A DNA stretch of 64,000 nt, from the NCBI RefSeq assembly GCF_902825155.1, contig NZ_CADEAG010000003.1, positions 124,001-188,000 of the forward strand, given 5' to 3'. The notes below the pieces were generated by a model. It was not told the DNA's origin. It saw nothing but the letters and a program-made list of their open reading frames with translations, and did no database searches. Of this stretch, positions 24,578 to 32,914 are shown piece after piece. The stretch is from Bartonella taylorii 8TBB. GTDB taxonomy: Bacteria > Pseudomonadota > Alphaproteobacteria > Rhizobiales > Rhizobiaceae. A program made the translations under genes and the position numbers. Position 1 is the first letter of the stretch. Each line of letters opens with the position of its first letter.

Positions 24578-26089
24578 TTATTTTTTGAAAATCGGAAGAG
24601 GAACAAAACGATTTTGGCCATCTGTTCGCACTTGTAAGAGTATGGCGGATCGTCCCAGCTTTTGTGCATTTTTAATTGTATCAGTAATATCAGAGATCTT
24701 TTTAACAGATTTATTATTCACTGTCACAATTACATCCCCAGGTTGTATTCCTTTATCCGCAGCATCTGAATCTGAATCAACATCCGTTACGACCAATCCT
24801 AAACCATCATCAGAAGGCGCTACAATCAAACCATAATCTTCCAACGTTTCATCTGAATTACTGCGTTCATTTGAATATTTTGAACCCTCTTTCTTACCTT
24901 CACCTTCAGGCATTGCATCAAGCTTAACCTTGATACTATTTTCCTTACCAGATCTCAAAACACCCAAAGTTACTGTTTCTCCCGGTCTAATATTTGCAAT
25001 ACGCTTCGCCAATCCACGAGCATCAGCAATCTTTTCACTATTCACTGAGATAATGACATCACCGGCCTTGATACCAGCTTTTGCTGCTGGCCCTTTTAAC
25101 GGATCAGTAACCAAAGCACCTTTGGCCTCTTTCAAACCTATTGAATCAGAAATCTCCTTTGTTACAGGCTGAATCTGAACCCCAAGCCAACCACGCTGAA
25201 CTGAACCTTTTTCGATAAGTTGTTGCACAACCTGTTTTGCTGTCGCTGCCGGAATCGCAAAAGCAATCCCAACATTGCCTCCAGAAGGAGAAAAAATTGC
25301 TGTATTAACTCCAACAACCTTGCCATTCAAGTCAAAAGTTGGACCACCTGAGTTTCCCCTATTAACAGCAGCATCAATCTGAATAAAATCATCATAAACA
25401 CCAGCGCCAATATCGCGTCCACGTGCCGAAACAATACCTGCTGTCACAGTTCCGCCAAGACCAAATGGATTTCCGATAGCAACAACCCAATCACCAATGC
25501 GAAGCTTTGAATCATCCCCAAAATCAACATACGAAAATTTTCTTTTGTCATTTACTTTCAGTACTGCAAGGTCGGTGCGCGGATCTGTCCCAATAAGTTT
25601 TGCATTCAACTCTGTACCATCATCAAGAACAACAGAATAACTTGTACCTTCAGAAACCACATGATTATTGGTCACAATATAACCATCAGACGAGATAAAA
25701 AAACCTGATCCAAAAGCTATAGAGCGAAGTCTCTGTGAACGCGATGGAAACCTCTTTTTAGGCTTATCCAAATCGTAAAACTCTTTAAAAAACCTTTTCA
25801 AAGGATGCTGATCTGGTAACTGGTCAATACCTGGGCCACTAAAAAAATTGTTAAAGAACCACTCTTCTTTCTTTTTATTGCTCTTCACTTGCACTGCAAC
25901 AACCGCAGGTTTCACTTGAGAAACAATATCTGCAAATCCCTGCTGTTGCATTAACGAAGTAAACACAGAATTCGCATGAACTGCTGTCGTCCATAAGCTC
26001 GATCCACATCCACTAAAAAACAGTGCACTTTCTAACATCGCAGAAAAACTCACTGCGGCTAATGTTTTAAAGAAAGTTTTTTTAACCAT
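24578..26089 (-). CDS. degP: Periplasmic serine protease DegP/HtrA
   Basis: This 503-residue protease-chaperone degrades misfolded envelope proteins. It has an N-terminal signal region (about residues 1-40), a trypsin-like domain with the triad visible as H in TNNHVV, D in DPRTDLAVL and S in NRGNSGGPTF, and two PDZ domains (about 290-385 and 405-500). A linker rich in K, E and S separates the PDZ domains. It lies between ccmH and the two-component regulator, on the same strand, as in rhizobial cycHJKL-degP clusters. In Bartonella HtrA is a known immunogenic antigen. Confidence 0.95.
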   Translation of the reverse strand: MVKKTFFKTLAAVSFSAMLESALFFSGCGSSLWTTAVHANSVFTSLMQQQGFADIVSQVKPAVVAVQVKSNKKKEEWFFNNFFSGPGIDQLPDQHPLKRFFKEFYDLDKPKKRFPSRSQRLRSIAFGSGFFISSDGYIVTNNHVVSEGTSYSVVLDDGTELNAKLIGTDPRTDLAVLKVNDKRKFSYVDFGDDSKLRIGDWVVAIGNPFGLGGTVTAGIVSARGRDIGAGVYDDFIQIDAAVNRGNSGGPTFDLNGKVVGVNTAIFSPSGGNVGIAFAIPAATAKQVVQQLIEKGSVQRGWLGVQIQPVTKEISDSIGLKEAKGALVTDPLKGPAAKAGIKAGDVIISVNSEKIADARGLAKRIANIRPGETVTLGVLRSGKENSIKVKLDAMPEGEGKKEGSKYSNERSNSDETLEDYGLIVAPSDDGLGLVVTDVDSDSDAADKGIQPGDVIVTVNNKSVKKISDITDTIKNAQKLGRSAILLQVRTDGQNRFVPLPIFKK

Positions 26090-26342
26090 TTGGTATATGC
26101 TCCTATTTAATCATATTTTTATTCCAATTTCGATCTCTTATAAAATAGTACACCTTACCGTTTTCTGTCTAAATTGTTAAAGTTTTGTAAGGTTTAAGGT
26201 CTCAACAACACATAATTATCAACAAAGCTGAATGACCAATTTTAAAAAATTGTATTTTTCTTCACATAACACCTCTTTTAACGTGACTATATTACGAATT
26301 GTTTTTCGTTATCAGTATTCAAAATAATTATTTTTCCTGCTT

Positions 26343-26735
26343 TTATCGTCTTATTCGAATAAATATGACACTTGCACCAATGATGATAATGATCAAAGGC
26401 GACAACCATAAAAACCAAGTTGTTTTATTAAATGGCGGTTTCAAAAGAATAAACTCACCATATCGCTCAACAAGAAAGTCAATGACTTGCTGATTGGTAT
26501 AACCCATTTTTAATCGCTCCCGAATCAAAATCCGTAAATCACGCGCTAGGGAATCATCTGAATCATCAATTGATTGATTTTGGCAAACCGGACAGCGCAA
26601 ATGTGATGAAATATCTCTTGCACGCAATTCAAGAACTGAATCGTTTAAAATTTCATCCGGCTCCACTGCTATCGCTAACCGCAAAGGAAAAATAACGATT
26701 AAAAAAAGCAAAATCCAAAGCAATACATTTTTCAT
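26343..26735 (-). CDS. ccmH: Cytochrome c maturation protein CcmH/CycL
   Basis: CcmH is a membrane-anchored thiol oxidoreductase that helps keep apocytochrome c reduced for heme attachment. The 130-residue protein has a signal or anchor helix at residues 1-20, the redox motif LRCPVCQNQSI near residue 47, and a C-terminal transmembrane helix. I take the ATG at 26735, which overlaps the ccmF stop as ATGA; an upstream in-frame ATG exists inside ccmF. It ends the ccmI-E-F-H operon. Confidence 0.93.
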   Translation of the reverse strand: MKNVLLWILLFLIVIFPLRLAIAVEPDEILNDSVLELRARDISSHLRCPVCQNQSIDDSDDSLARDLRILIRERLKMGYTNQQVIDFLVERYGEFILLKPPFNKTTWFLWLSPLIIIIIGASVIFIRIRR

Positions 26736-28714
26736 CTCAACATCTTTCCAGAAAATTTCAAGCAAGAATCACCCTGTTTGTTCGTCCCAATGCGGAACCA
26801 ATAAAAAAGTGAAAGACAACCACCCATTGCCATCATTAATGCTCCTAACCAAACACACATTATGTAAGGCTTCCACCATATATGCAAAACAAGTCCTCGA
26901 TCATCTATACGTCCCGGTACAATATATAACTGGGATAAGCCATGACGCTGAATACCAACTTCCGTTGTTGATATATTTTGACTAGAATAAAATCGCTTGG
27001 ATGCGGTTACATTGCGCACAGCATTTTTATTTTCATATATTGTAAAATTAAACTCTATTGCAGAATAATTCGGACCAGCGCCATTGCGCACTTCATCAAA
27101 ATGAAGGGTTTTACCTGCTATCGCCACCTTATCTCCTATGTGCATGGTTAGAATACGCTCTTGCCCAAAAGACGCAACACAGATAATACCAAACAATGTA
27201 ACGCCTAACCCCATGTGCGCCATTGCCGCACCAAAAACAGACCATGGTAATCCAATAAGTCTCTTAACCCGTATCAACAAAGATAGCTTGCGATGTCCAC
27301 TCTTTCCCCAAAGATCAGCTAAACTGCCTAAGAAAACAAAAGCTGAAAGTCCAATCCCTAGAGCAGCAAAAATATCACGCAAAGATTTCGCATAAAATGT
27401 TATAAAACAAACTGCGCAAACTAATGCAAAAACAAGCCATAACCGTTCAAAAACTGCATGAAAATCACCACGTTTCCACGCCATCATTGATCCAAATGGA
27501 GCCAATAATAACAATAACACCATTAAAGGCCCACAGGTGAGGTTAAAAAAAGCTGCACCAACAGAAATTCTTTGCCCTGTTAATGCCTCAACAAAATAAG
27601 GATAGAGCGTACCAATCAATACTGTTGCTATAATTGTTGTAAGTAACAAATTATTTAAAACAATAAAACCTTCACGCGAAATTGGCTGAAAGAATTTTCC
27701 TGTTTTTAAAACAGAAACACGCAAAGCAAAAAGAAGCAGTGCCCCTCCCGTAAAAAAGAATAAAAGTGCAAGAATTGCTCGCCCACGTTCTGGATCAACA
27801 GCAAAACTATGAACAGACGTTAAAAGACCAGAACGGACAAGAAAAGTTCCCATAAGAGAAAGGGAAAAAGTAAGAAGAGCTAAAAATAAAGTCCAACTTT
27901 TTAATGTCTCCCGCTTTTCAAGAACAAGAGCAGAATGCAAAAAAGCCGTTCCTGAAAGCCAGGGCATAAACGAAACGTTTTCAACTGGATCCCAAAACCA
28001 ATAACCGCCCCATCCTAGCTCATAATAAGCCCAATAAGACCCAACCATAATACCCAATGTCAAAAAACACCAAGAAAGTAGAAGCCAAGGACGAACCCAA
28101 CGCGCCCAAAGCCTATCGACATGCCCTATAATCAATGCAGCTACTGCAAAAGAAAAACAAAGTGAAAAACCAACATAGCCTAAATAAAGAAGAGGTGGAT
28201 GAATTGCTAACGCGATATCTTGTAAAAGAGGATTGAGATCTTTTCCCTGCAATGCTGGTGGGTGAACACGTAAAAATGGGTTAGACATAAAAAGAATAAA
28301 TAAAAGAAAAGTGCTTGTAATCCAACTTTGGCATATTAAAATTAGTGCCTTAAACTGTTCTGGCAAATGTTGGCTAAAGAACGCCATCAATGTACTAAAA
28401 AAAACAAGGCTTACAACCCATAATAACATAGATCCTTCGTGATTTCCCCAAACACCGGTAATTTTATACAGCATTGGTTTTTCTGAATGAGAATTCTCAA
28501 CAACATTCAAAACAGAAAAATCAGATACAATATGAGCATGAATAATAATCAAAAAAGATAAGAACAATAATGTAAAAGTAATATATGTCAGGGGAACAGC
28601 TGTTTGCATTAACGAACGCTCTCTCCACAAAAAACCCAAAGCAGGCAAGAGAGCTCCTAATAAACTCACTGCAAATGCTGCAGATAAAAAAATATGACCC
28701 AGTTCAACAAACAC
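26732..28714 (-). CDS. ccmF: Heme lyase subunit CcmF/CycK
   Basis: CcmF is the large membrane subunit of the system I heme lyase that joins heme to apocytochrome c. The protein of about 660 residues has some 14-15 hydrophobic helices and the tryptophan-rich heme-handling motif WGGYWFWDPVENVSFMPWL. I place the start at the GTG at 28714, giving the usual beginning VFVELGHIF; a GTG seven codons upstream (28735) overlaps ccmE and lacks a ribosome site. The gap to ccmE is then seven bases. Normal length. Confidence 0.93.
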   Translation of the reverse strand: MFVELGHIFLSAAFAVSLLGALLPALGFLWRERSLMQTAVPLTYITFTLLFLSFLIIIHAHIVSDFSVLNVVENSHSEKPMLYKITGVWGNHEGSMLLWVVSLVFFSTLMAFFSQHLPEQFKALILICQSWITSTFLLFILFMSNPFLRVHPPALQGKDLNPLLQDIALAIHPPLLYLGYVGFSLCFSFAVAALIIGHVDRLWARWVRPWLLLSWCFLTLGIMVGSYWAYYELGWGGYWFWDPVENVSFMPWLSGTAFLHSALVLEKRETLKSWTLFLALLTFSLSLMGTFLVRSGLLTSVHSFAVDPERGRAILALLFFFTGGALLLFALRVSVLKTGKFFQPISREGFIVLNNLLLTTIIATVLIGTLYPYFVEALTGQRISVGAAFFNLTCGPLMVLLLLLAPFGSMMAWKRGDFHAVFERLWLVFALVCAVCFITFYAKSLRDIFAALGIGLSAFVFLGSLADLWGKSGHRKLSLLIRVKRLIGLPWSVFGAAMAHMGLGVTLFGIICVASFGQERILTMHIGDKVAIAGKTLHFDEVRNGAGPNYSAIEFNFTIYENKNAVRNVTASKRFYSSQNISTTEVGIQRHGLSQLYIVPGRIDDRGLVLHIWWKPYIMCVWLGALMMAMGGCLSLFYWFRIGTNKQGDSCLKFSGKMLR

Positions 28715-28721
28715 AATTGAA

Positions 28722-29207
28722 TTATTTCTCCACACTGTGATGTTTATTCAAGCGATCAGCTGTTTCTTTAGACATATAAGTCTCATCATGTTTCGCCAAA
28801 ATACGCGTACCTTTAAAAACACCCTGTTTATCAAAATATCCTTCTACGATAACACCCTGTCCTTCACGAAAAAGATCCGGTAAGACACCATTGAAAATCA
28901 CTTTTTCATGTTCTGTGTTATCCGTTACAAAAAAAACAATGCCCATCTCTCCAAAATATTCAACAGTTCCCTTTTCAACAAAACCTCCTAAGCGCAAAGG
29001 GCGTCCCGTTAAAATATCTTCTCTTGTAATTTCAGAGGGCATTCGAAAAAAACTTACCGTATTACGCATTGCATATATGAGAAGGCTTGTCGCAATTGCC
29101 ATAATCAAGCAATACAATAAAATTATCAGCAATCGCTTTCTTTTTCGCTGCTTTAAAATGGCTTTTAGTGAAGGAAAACTTTTTAAAGATTGATTGTTCA
29201 TAGGCAC
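28722..29207 (-). CDS. ccmE: Heme chaperone CcmE/CycJ
   Basis: CcmE binds heme covalently through a histidine and passes it to CcmF. This 161-residue protein has a basic N-terminus, one transmembrane helix (about 27-47), the beta-barrel core with [13 protein letters not shown] and [21 protein letters not shown], and the heme-binding segment [12 protein letters not shown] with the essential histidine (about residue 141) and nearby tyrosine. An alternative start two codons later (MNNQS) is possible. It precedes ccmF in the operon. Confidence 0.95.
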   Translation of the reverse strand: MPMNNQSLKSFPSLKAILKQRKRKRLLIILLYCLIMAIATSLLIYAMRNTVSFFRMPSEITREDILTGRPLRLGGFVEKGTVEYFGEMGIVFFVTDNTEHEKVIFNGVLPDLFREGQGVIVEGYFDKQGVFKGTRILAKHDETYMSKETADRLNKHHSVEK

Positions 29208-29385
29208 TCTACGAAAACTCTTTTTATAAACACGTTATATAAACATTAATTCATATGGCTTATCTTTTAAAAGAGCTTGGCACATCTTACCTACGGGCGC
29301 AACTTTTATCCAATATCTTCACTTCTCTCAAATATACTCTCTGGTTTTATAATCTTAAACTGCCCATAATCACTTCCTGAATATT

Positions 29386-30120
29386 CTAATTAGATGAATC
29401 ACGTAACTGAACTATCATGGCTTCAATACGTGATCGCCCTGTAAAATCCTTAGGCATTGTATCAAGAAAATTTTGTAAAAACTGCACTGCTTGCAAAGAC
29501 TTCCCAGCCTGATGAAGCGCTTCAGCTAGTAATAAACGAGGATAAAAATCATTTGGCGCTAAATCGGCTGCTTTTTGAAAAACATTTTGTGCTTCTTGCG
29601 TAATCATTCCGCCCTCATAACCAACTAATGCCAACCCATAACCAACAAGTCTTGGAGCTGATTCTCCATTCAAGCGAAGCGCATCTAAATAAATGTTCAC
29701 TGCATCCTGAAAACGACCTTCCTCGAGGTATCCTACTGCTAATGCATCTGCTAGCTTTCCATTATGAGGTGCACGAAAAAAAAGTACTTGTAAACGAACG
29801 AGCTGTTCACGCTTGCTGAGTGTCTTTGGATTCTTATCCATTAACTCGCTAAAAAAATAACTTTTAACTTCTGGATTACCTGTCAGAGCGTAAATGTTGC
29901 ATGTCATAAAAAGAACAAACAAAATACTCAACGCTTTAAGAGTATATCTATTTTTATGATGCATGTAAGTCCTGTCGGATACAACCGAATACATGCAACT
30001 TCTACAACTATCATTGGCTTGAACTTTCTGCTTCTTCACAGCTCCATAGTTATGTAGCGAAAGAAAAAGAATACACGCCAGAAAGATAAGAAAAAGTATT
30101 GCCAAAACTAGTAATAGCAT
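29386..30120 (-). CDS. ccmI: Cytochrome c maturation protein CcmI/CycH, short form
   Basis: CcmI binds apocytochrome c and delivers it to the heme lyase. The 244 residues include two N-terminal transmembrane helices (about 1-22 and 63-82) joined by a cytoplasmic loop, then periplasmic TPR-like repeats (about 120-225: GYLEEGRFQDAVNIYLDALRL, AQNVFQKAADLAPNDFYPRL, AEALHQAGKSLQAVQFLQNFL). Rhizobial CycH proteins are generally longer, near 370 residues, so the loop and C-terminal part are reduced here. A gap of about 178 bases separates it from ccmE. Assignment rests on architecture and operon position. Confidence 0.82.
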   Translation of the reverse strand: MLLLVLAILFLIFLACILFLSLHNYGAVKKQKVQANDSCRSCMYSVVSDRTYMHHKNRYTLKALSILFVLFMTCNIYALTGNPEVKSYFFSELMDKNPKTLSKREQLVRLQVLFFRAPHNGKLADALAVGYLEEGRFQDAVNIYLDALRLNGESAPRLVGYGLALVGYEGGMITQEAQNVFQKAADLAPNDFYPRLLLAEALHQAGKSLQAVQFLQNFLDTMPKDFTGRSRIEAMIVQLRDSSN

Positions 30121-30233
30121 ATCATTTTTGTACCAATAGGAAAATCAAAAAGTATAACCAATTTATCCTCTTCTTCCCCTCTTATTCACAAAAGCACTGC
30201 TGCCTGCTTACAAATGCTCTAGAGAAAAAATAT

Positions 30234-31646
30234 TTACCTCCTGCTTGGTAATAAAACTTTTGCACATAACCCACCCAAGTTAGAACGCGATAAAAAAAGA
30301 CTTCCACCATATTCATTGACCATATCTGAAACAATCGCTAACCCTAAACCTGTCCCAGGCTTGCTTTCATCAAATCGCCGCCCTCTTTTTAACGCTTCAT
30401 CAATTTTATCTTCTGTTAAACCAGATCCATCATCTTCTACGAGAATGCTAAAGTATTCTGTTTCTTCAATATTTTTTTCTAAACAGCAGTAGATGAAAAC
30501 TTTTGTGCTAGACCACTGAGCAGCATTTTCAATCAAATTCCCTACGATTTCCTCTAAATCTTCTCTCTCACCAGAAAAAACAATATCATCAACCTCCATA
30601 ACAAATTGAAACTTTTTTTCAGGGGTAAGCTTTTCCATAACCCGCACTAAACGCTCTACCACTCTGCGAACAGATGTATGATAAACGATACTATCGCATT
30701 GTGCTGCAATCCGTGCACGCTGGAGATAATGATTTATTTGAGCCTGCATTATTTTAGTTTGCTCTCTCAATAAAATGGCTTGTTCTCCATACATTTTATC
30801 AATCTCATTCATAATTACTGATAAAGGCGTCTTCAATGAATGAGCAAGATTACCAACCTGTGTGCGAAACCGTTCAATAATACGCTGATTATTCTTGATG
30901 AGAGCATTCATCTCTCGTGCTAGCGGCATGACTTCGCTTACTAAATCCGTATTTACATAATGGACCCTGCCTTCGCGAATATCATTCAATGCACGTCGAA
31001 TAAACTTCAATGGCTGAAAACTAAAGAAAATAATAGCAATATTGATAAGAACACTCCCCATACCAAAACTCCAAAGAAAAATTTGCAAAGTCCGTTTAAA
31101 TTCCCGCACTTGTGCATGTGCTTCATCGATATTCCCAACAAGGCGAAAACGCGCAATGTGATTTTGATTATCAAGAACAACATCACTCTCAATAACCTGT
31201 AGCTTCTGACCGCTGTTCCCCTTTATCCGATAAGAGCGAAAGAATTTGTTGTCAAAAGGTATATCAGCATCACTTGGCGAAAATATTTCCCCTGTTCCCA
31301 ATGATGGGGAAGTCAGTCTTCCTTTCAGATTATGTGATATTGCAACAACTTCCCAATACCATCCGGTTGTTGGATCGGAATAACGAATATCATCAATTCC
31401 AACACTTCCTCTTAAATTTCCCTCTGGTGAAACCGTTACCGTAGCAATAAGACTGTAAAGCTGAGCAAAAAGGATACGCTCTAAATTTTGTTCACTTGAG
31501 CGCCTATAAAATAAAATACTGACTGCAGAAATCGATGAAAGCGAAATAACGACCCATAATGTTGATAAAATCATAACGCGTAAACTGAGAGACTTCCTAA
31601 TGAAAAGAAATAACTCCCTAAATCGGTTATTCTTTTTTAAAAACAT
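30234..31646 (-). CDS. feuQ: Sensor histidine kinase FeuQ
   Basis: This 470-residue kinase has transmembrane helices near residues 20-42 and 195-215, a periplasmic domain of about 150 residues between them, a HAMP-like region, the acceptor motif NLAHSLKTPLSVIMNEID (about 267-284) and ATPase boxes (GNLIENAAQWS, DDGSGL, GTGLGLAIVSD). The HSLKTP form and the location next to cycHJKL match FeuQ of Rhizobium, where feuPQ lie by cycHJKL and affect iron uptake. The start codon directly follows the FeuP stop (TGAATG). Confidence 0.85.
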   Translation of the reverse strand: MFLKKNNRFRELFLFIRKSLSLRVMILSTLWVVISLSSISAVSILFYRRSSEQNLERILFAQLYSLIATVTVSPEGNLRGSVGIDDIRYSDPTTGWYWEVVAISHNLKGRLTSPSLGTGEIFSPSDADIPFDNKFFRSYRIKGNSGQKLQVIESDVVLDNQNHIARFRLVGNIDEAHAQVREFKRTLQIFLWSFGMGSVLINIAIIFFSFQPLKFIRRALNDIREGRVHYVNTDLVSEVMPLAREMNALIKNNQRIIERFRTQVGNLAHSLKTPLSVIMNEIDKMYGEQAILLREQTKIMQAQINHYLQRARIAAQCDSIVYHTSVRRVVERLVRVMEKLTPEKKFQFVMEVDDIVFSGEREDLEEIVGNLIENAAQWSSTKVFIYCCLEKNIEETEYFSILVEDDGSGLTEDKIDEALKRGRRFDESKPGTGLGLAIVSDMVNEYGGSLFLSRSNLGGLCAKVLLPSRR

Positions 31647-32315
31647 TCATTGATCACCTAGTGTTTTCATACGATAGCCCATTCCTCGAATAGTTTCAAT
31701 CAAATCCACTCCAAGCTTTTTACGTAAGCGACCTACAAAAACTTCAACCGTATTCGAATCCTTATCAAAATCCTGATTATAAAGGTGTTCGATAAGTTCT
31801 GTCCTTGAAACCACCCTATCACAATGATGCATGAGATATGAAAGAAGTCTAAATTCATAGGATGTTAATTTAATTAACTGACTATCAACAAAAACACGAG
31901 AAGTTTTGGTGTCTAATAAAACCTGACCAAAGCATAATGTGCTTGTCGCATGCCCAGTAGCTCTACGAATTAACGCCCGCAACCGCGCCATTACTTCTTC
32001 CAAATGAAATGGCTTAACAACATAATCGTCAGCACCTGCATCAATCCCAAGCACTTTATCACACCAACGATCTCGCGCTGTTAACATTAAAACAGGCATT
32101 CTGTATCCTTCTTGACGCCACTTTTCAACAACACGAATTCCATCTATACGTGGTAAACCAATATCAAGTATCACAGCATCATAAGATTCTGTACTCCCTA
32201 AAAAATAAGCCTCTTCACCATCGAAAGCACTATCTGAAACATATCCTGCATTCTTCACAGCTTCTGCTAACTGGTGGTTAAGATTTCGGTCATCTTCAAC
32301 AATTAAAATACGCAT
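31647..32315 (-). CDS. feuP: Response regulator FeuP
   Basis: FeuP is an OmpR-family regulator of 222 residues: receiver domain MRILIVEDDRNLNHQL with the phosphoacceptor aspartate in AVILDIGLPRIDG (about 51) and lysine in VVKPFHLEEV (about 101), then a winged-helix domain (LTSYEFRLLSYLMHHCDRVVSR, VEVFVGRLRKKLG). The ATG at 32315 is preferred over the GTG one codon earlier. In Sinorhizobium FeuP/FeuQ control cyclic glucan export and in R. leguminosarum iron uptake; targets here are unknown. Confidence 0.87.
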   Translation of the reverse strand: MRILIVEDDRNLNHQLAEAVKNAGYVSDSAFDGEEAYFLGSTESYDAVILDIGLPRIDGIRVVEKWRQEGYRMPVLMLTARDRWCDKVLGIDAGADDYVVKPFHLEEVMARLRALIRRATGHATSTLCFGQVLLDTKTSRVFVDSQLIKLTSYEFRLLSYLMHHCDRVVSRTELIEHLYNQDFDKDSNTVEVFVGRLRKKLGVDLIETIRGMGYRMKTLGDQ

Positions 32316-32333
32316 CACACCATCTGCTAAACA

Positions 32334-32570
32334 CTAATCAGCGGGAACAAAAACTTCAACACGGCGCAGCTTTTCACCGTCATGCGCTGGCACAATAAAC
32401 ACAATCATACACATATCCTTTCCGTTCTGAACAACCGGTTTTGAGCGCACCAACACTCCATTCTCTTGAGTAGCAACCCTCCTACCTATTTCGGCACAAC
32501 CAGCAGCCAAAACAGAATTCGCTCCTAAACAAACTACCATTGTCATGAATAAGAAAATTTTTTTTATCAT
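32334..32570 (-). CDS. Small exported protein, FeuN-like candidate
   Basis: This 78-residue protein has a clear signal peptide (MIKKIFLFMTMVVCLGANS, cleavage after VLAA) and a short mature part of about 55 residues with two cysteines, so it should be periplasmic. An open frame continues 14 codons upstream, but starting there would spoil the signal peptide. It ends 18 bases before feuP. In Sinorhizobium a small periplasmic protein, FeuN, encoded upstream of feuPQ restrains the FeuQ kinase; position, size and export match, so this is a candidate counterpart. Sequence similarity to FeuN could not be checked. Confidence 0.65.
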   Translation of the reverse strand: MIKKIFLFMTMVVCLGANSVLAAGCAEIGRRVATQENGVLVRSKPVVQNGKDMCMIVFIVPAHDGEKLRRVEVFVPAD

Positions 32571-32914
32571 AGATATTTCATAATCTATTTTAGATGAATA
32601 GAGGATGAACAATGTTTTTTATTCAAAAACTACACCAGACTAATGATTCACCTTCTATGTAACAAAATAATAAGGTTATAGTACTCAAAATTTAAAAATT
32701 TCAAACCAAAATCTTTTTAACAATTATAAAATAATTAAAAGAGAGAATTTTTAAAAAATATTAAAACTGAATACGCAATATATGATAACTAAGTTACCCT
32801 AATCCTAAAATAAGTAACCTCTTTTTCTGTTTGCACTATAGCAAAAAATTACTGCTACTCCATATAATCATTATAGATTTTTTGTTGCATTACTTTGTTA
32901 TAGGCTCTCTTTAA
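32571..32914. other. Divergent intergenic region between the FeuN-like gene and the PBP gene
   Basis: These 344 bases are AT-rich and must hold the promoters for both the feu genes (minus) and the penicillin-binding protein gene (plus). I see no reading frame, repeat or RNA that I can support. Confidence 0.5.
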
